64,000 bases of DNA, taken from Pontibacter amylolyticus (GTDB taxonomy: Bacteria > Bacteroidota > Bacteroidia > Cytophagales > Hymenobacteraceae). Below the pieces are notes generated by a model. The model was not told the DNA's origin and made no database searches. It was given only the letters and a program-made list of their open reading frames with translations. The position numbers and the translations under genes were made by a program. Below, in pieces: positions 62,929 to 64,000 of this stretch. Within the stretch, counting starts at the first letter, position 1. Each line of letters opens with the position of its first letter. The stretch is taken from positions 218,316 to 282,315 of the forward strand of contig NZ_BMFP01000005.1 in the NCBI RefSeq assembly GCF_014638845.1, read 5' to 3'.

Positions 62929-63414
62929 CTATTTATTCTTCTTTTGTTTGTTGTTGAATTTGAGTGAGACGTTTTTACGTGAAACGTCCACAATAAACCG
63001 GCCCTTGAGAAGTTTGCGGCCAATCAGCACCGGGTATTTCATATCGCTGCGGTCCGAGAGCGAGAACTCCGCCTCGATCAGCTCGTCGAACACCTTGATA
63101 CGTGTTTTGATGACGTATCGCTCCTGCACATCGCCAAACGAGTTACGGATATCGCGAAGGCTGTAGTCCGCAAAGGTCAGTTTTTTGTGATTGTACTGCG
63201 GGTGCGATGGGTCTAATAAGTCCAGACTGATCACTTTAGTTCCGTCGGCGAGGGTTTCCTCATGAATATCCGAACAGTGTATGGCGGAGGTATAGGCACC
63301 GGTGTCAATCTTGGCCTCTATCTCGTCAATATCCAGCTCCGGAAAGGCCACCATCTCGCGCCTGCCGATGATCTTTTTCTCTGGTTTGGGCTTTTTTAGG
63401 TTCTCCTCTTTCAT
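62929..63414 (-). CDS. RimB-like retropepsin-type protease (ATP-dependent zinc protease family)
   Basis: The 161-residue protein is an aspartic-protease-like fold with [20 protein letters not shown], where DTGA is the retropepsin Asp-Thr-Gly motif, and GRRELVAFPELD-like start (here [14 protein letters not shown]). The end is [19 protein letters not shown]. In Pseudomonas the rimA-rimB-rimK operon uses RimB to act on glutamylated S6. The gene is the first of three in this operon, next to rimK by 5 bases, supporting the RimB call. No rimA was seen. Confidence 0.88.
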   Translation of the reverse strand: MKEENLKKPKPEKKIIGRREMVAFPELDIDEIEAKIDTGAYTSAIHCSDIHEETLADGTKVISLDLLDPSHPQYNHKKLTFADYSLRDIRNSFGDVQERYVIKTRIKVFDELIEAEFSLSDRSDMKYPVLIGRKLLKGRFIVDVSRKNVSLKFNNKQKKNK

Positions 63415-64000
63415 CAGGGGCCAATTTAAGCATTCTGGTTTACGTATGGTGAATTGGGGTCAGGATTTTCGGGATTAGTTTGTCTGAATCAGGATTTACA
63501 GCATTTAAGGATTTACAGGATTCCTGTGCACGATTGACATCCCCCTGCCCCCTTCTTTGCTGAAGGTCCCAGCCCCAAGGAAAACTTTTCCTGCATCTGC
63601 TTTCCCCACCTGTCATCCTGAAAGTATCTTGGTGGAAGAGAGGACAGGCTCTCGCTATAACACACCCTTGCCCCTCCCTTTGTCGAGGGCACCTACCCCC
63701 AGAGGGGATTTTCTGCTACAGCCACTTCACAGGTATAGTCCTCGTAGTTATAGCAGTTCCTTTGCAATACCGGGGTCCAACCACCCCTGCCCCTCCTTGT
63801 CTAAGGAGGGGAGTCTGTAACTACCATTTGTCAGATATAAGCGCTGTATTTTCCTCTACTACACACCACACAGACTACGGCAGGTATAAGAAGACTAACT
63901 TGCCCCAGAAGCTATGAAACAGTTCGCCTTGCACGGTGCACTTTTCGACGCTCCACTGTTCGAGCGTTCAGCGAGTTTGGAGCGTCTTGATTTTTTTGCT
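63415..64000. repeat. gene-free stretch made of interspersed intergenic repeats
   Basis: No gene is supported. AGGATTTACAG occurs at 63491-63501 and 63508-63518; TGTCATCCTG occurs at 63611-63620 and also at 40703-40712; CCCCTCCTT-GTCT-AAGGAGGGG forms a 9-bp hairpin at 63790-63811; and the last 40 bases (GTTCAGCGAGTTTGGAGCGT region) resemble a repeat common next to genes in Bacteroidota. GGTATA is seen twice. Confidence 0.6.

Noticed and set aside
63557..63820. 87-codon open frame near the right edge
   Set aside because: Pro/Ser/Arg-rich translation of repeat blocks; no support as a gene.

Overview
The window looks like chromosomal DNA of a Bacteroidota, most likely a Cytophagales/Hymenobacteraceae (Pontibacter-like) organism. 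This is inferred from gene content: Oar-like and FecA-like TonB receptors, an S46 dipeptidyl-peptidase, DUF3857, DUF4856, imelysin and HTTM proteins, and SigZ. Several promoters also match the Bacteroidota form TTTG-N18-20-TAnnTTTG. The genus assignment is a judgement, not a database result. No phage, IS element, rRNA or CRISPR array is visible.

Layout. 1-1.4 kb: nucleotide-sugar genes (ugd and the start of a UDP-glucuronate decarboxylase). 2-5.4 kb: an alpha/beta hydrolase, a GlcD-type flavoprotein and an NlpC/P60 lipoprotein. 5.7-12.4 kb: two tandem Oar-like outer-membrane receptors. 12.5-15.8 kb: an accessory patch made of tRNA-Ala(GGC), a GIY-YIG gene ending inside a decayed tRNA copy, a DEDDh exonuclease-BRCT gene and a SIR2-like gene with altered catalytic residues. 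16-19.7 kb: DUF2267, cysK-cysE and an MFS transporter. 20.4-22.2 kb: three related membrane proteins. 22.4-31.3 kb: a HEAT-cyclophilin lipoprotein, a thioredoxin-like protein, DUF1684, an sdpR-sdpI operon, a hydrolase gene split by an amber stop, and small redox and acetyltransferase genes.

31.5-37.7 kb is a probable iron-uptake operon: DUF4856 lipoprotein, imelysin lipoprotein, HTTM protein and FecA-like receptor. Its promoter is flanked by two matching inverted repeats. 37.7-44.6 kb: yidD, the S46 peptidase, two outer-membrane beta-barrel genes and sigZ. 44.7-51.3 kb: an ArsI/CadI-type protein and three tandem DUF3857/transglutaminase-like exported proteins, two without the catalytic Cys. 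52.3-54.6 kb: the TIGR03915/TIGR03916 DNA-repair-type pair. 54.9-60.9 kb: a BamA/TamA-like protein, Dps, CvfB, a Rossmann oxidoreductase, a methyltransferase and a small barrel protein. 61-63.4 kb: a rimB-like, rimK and aspartoacylase-like operon. The last 0.6 kb holds only interspersed intergenic repeats.

The most pervasive signal is the hexamer GGTATA/TATACC. It recurs far above chance in genes, gaps, terminators and a perfect 50-bp palindrome, and is sparse or absent in the likely foreign patch and in strongly codon-biased genes. The best candidates for undescribed biology are this motif, the tRNA/GIY-YIG/pseudo-tRNA unit with the adjoining SIR2-like plus exonuclease-BRCT pair, and the regulated iron locus.
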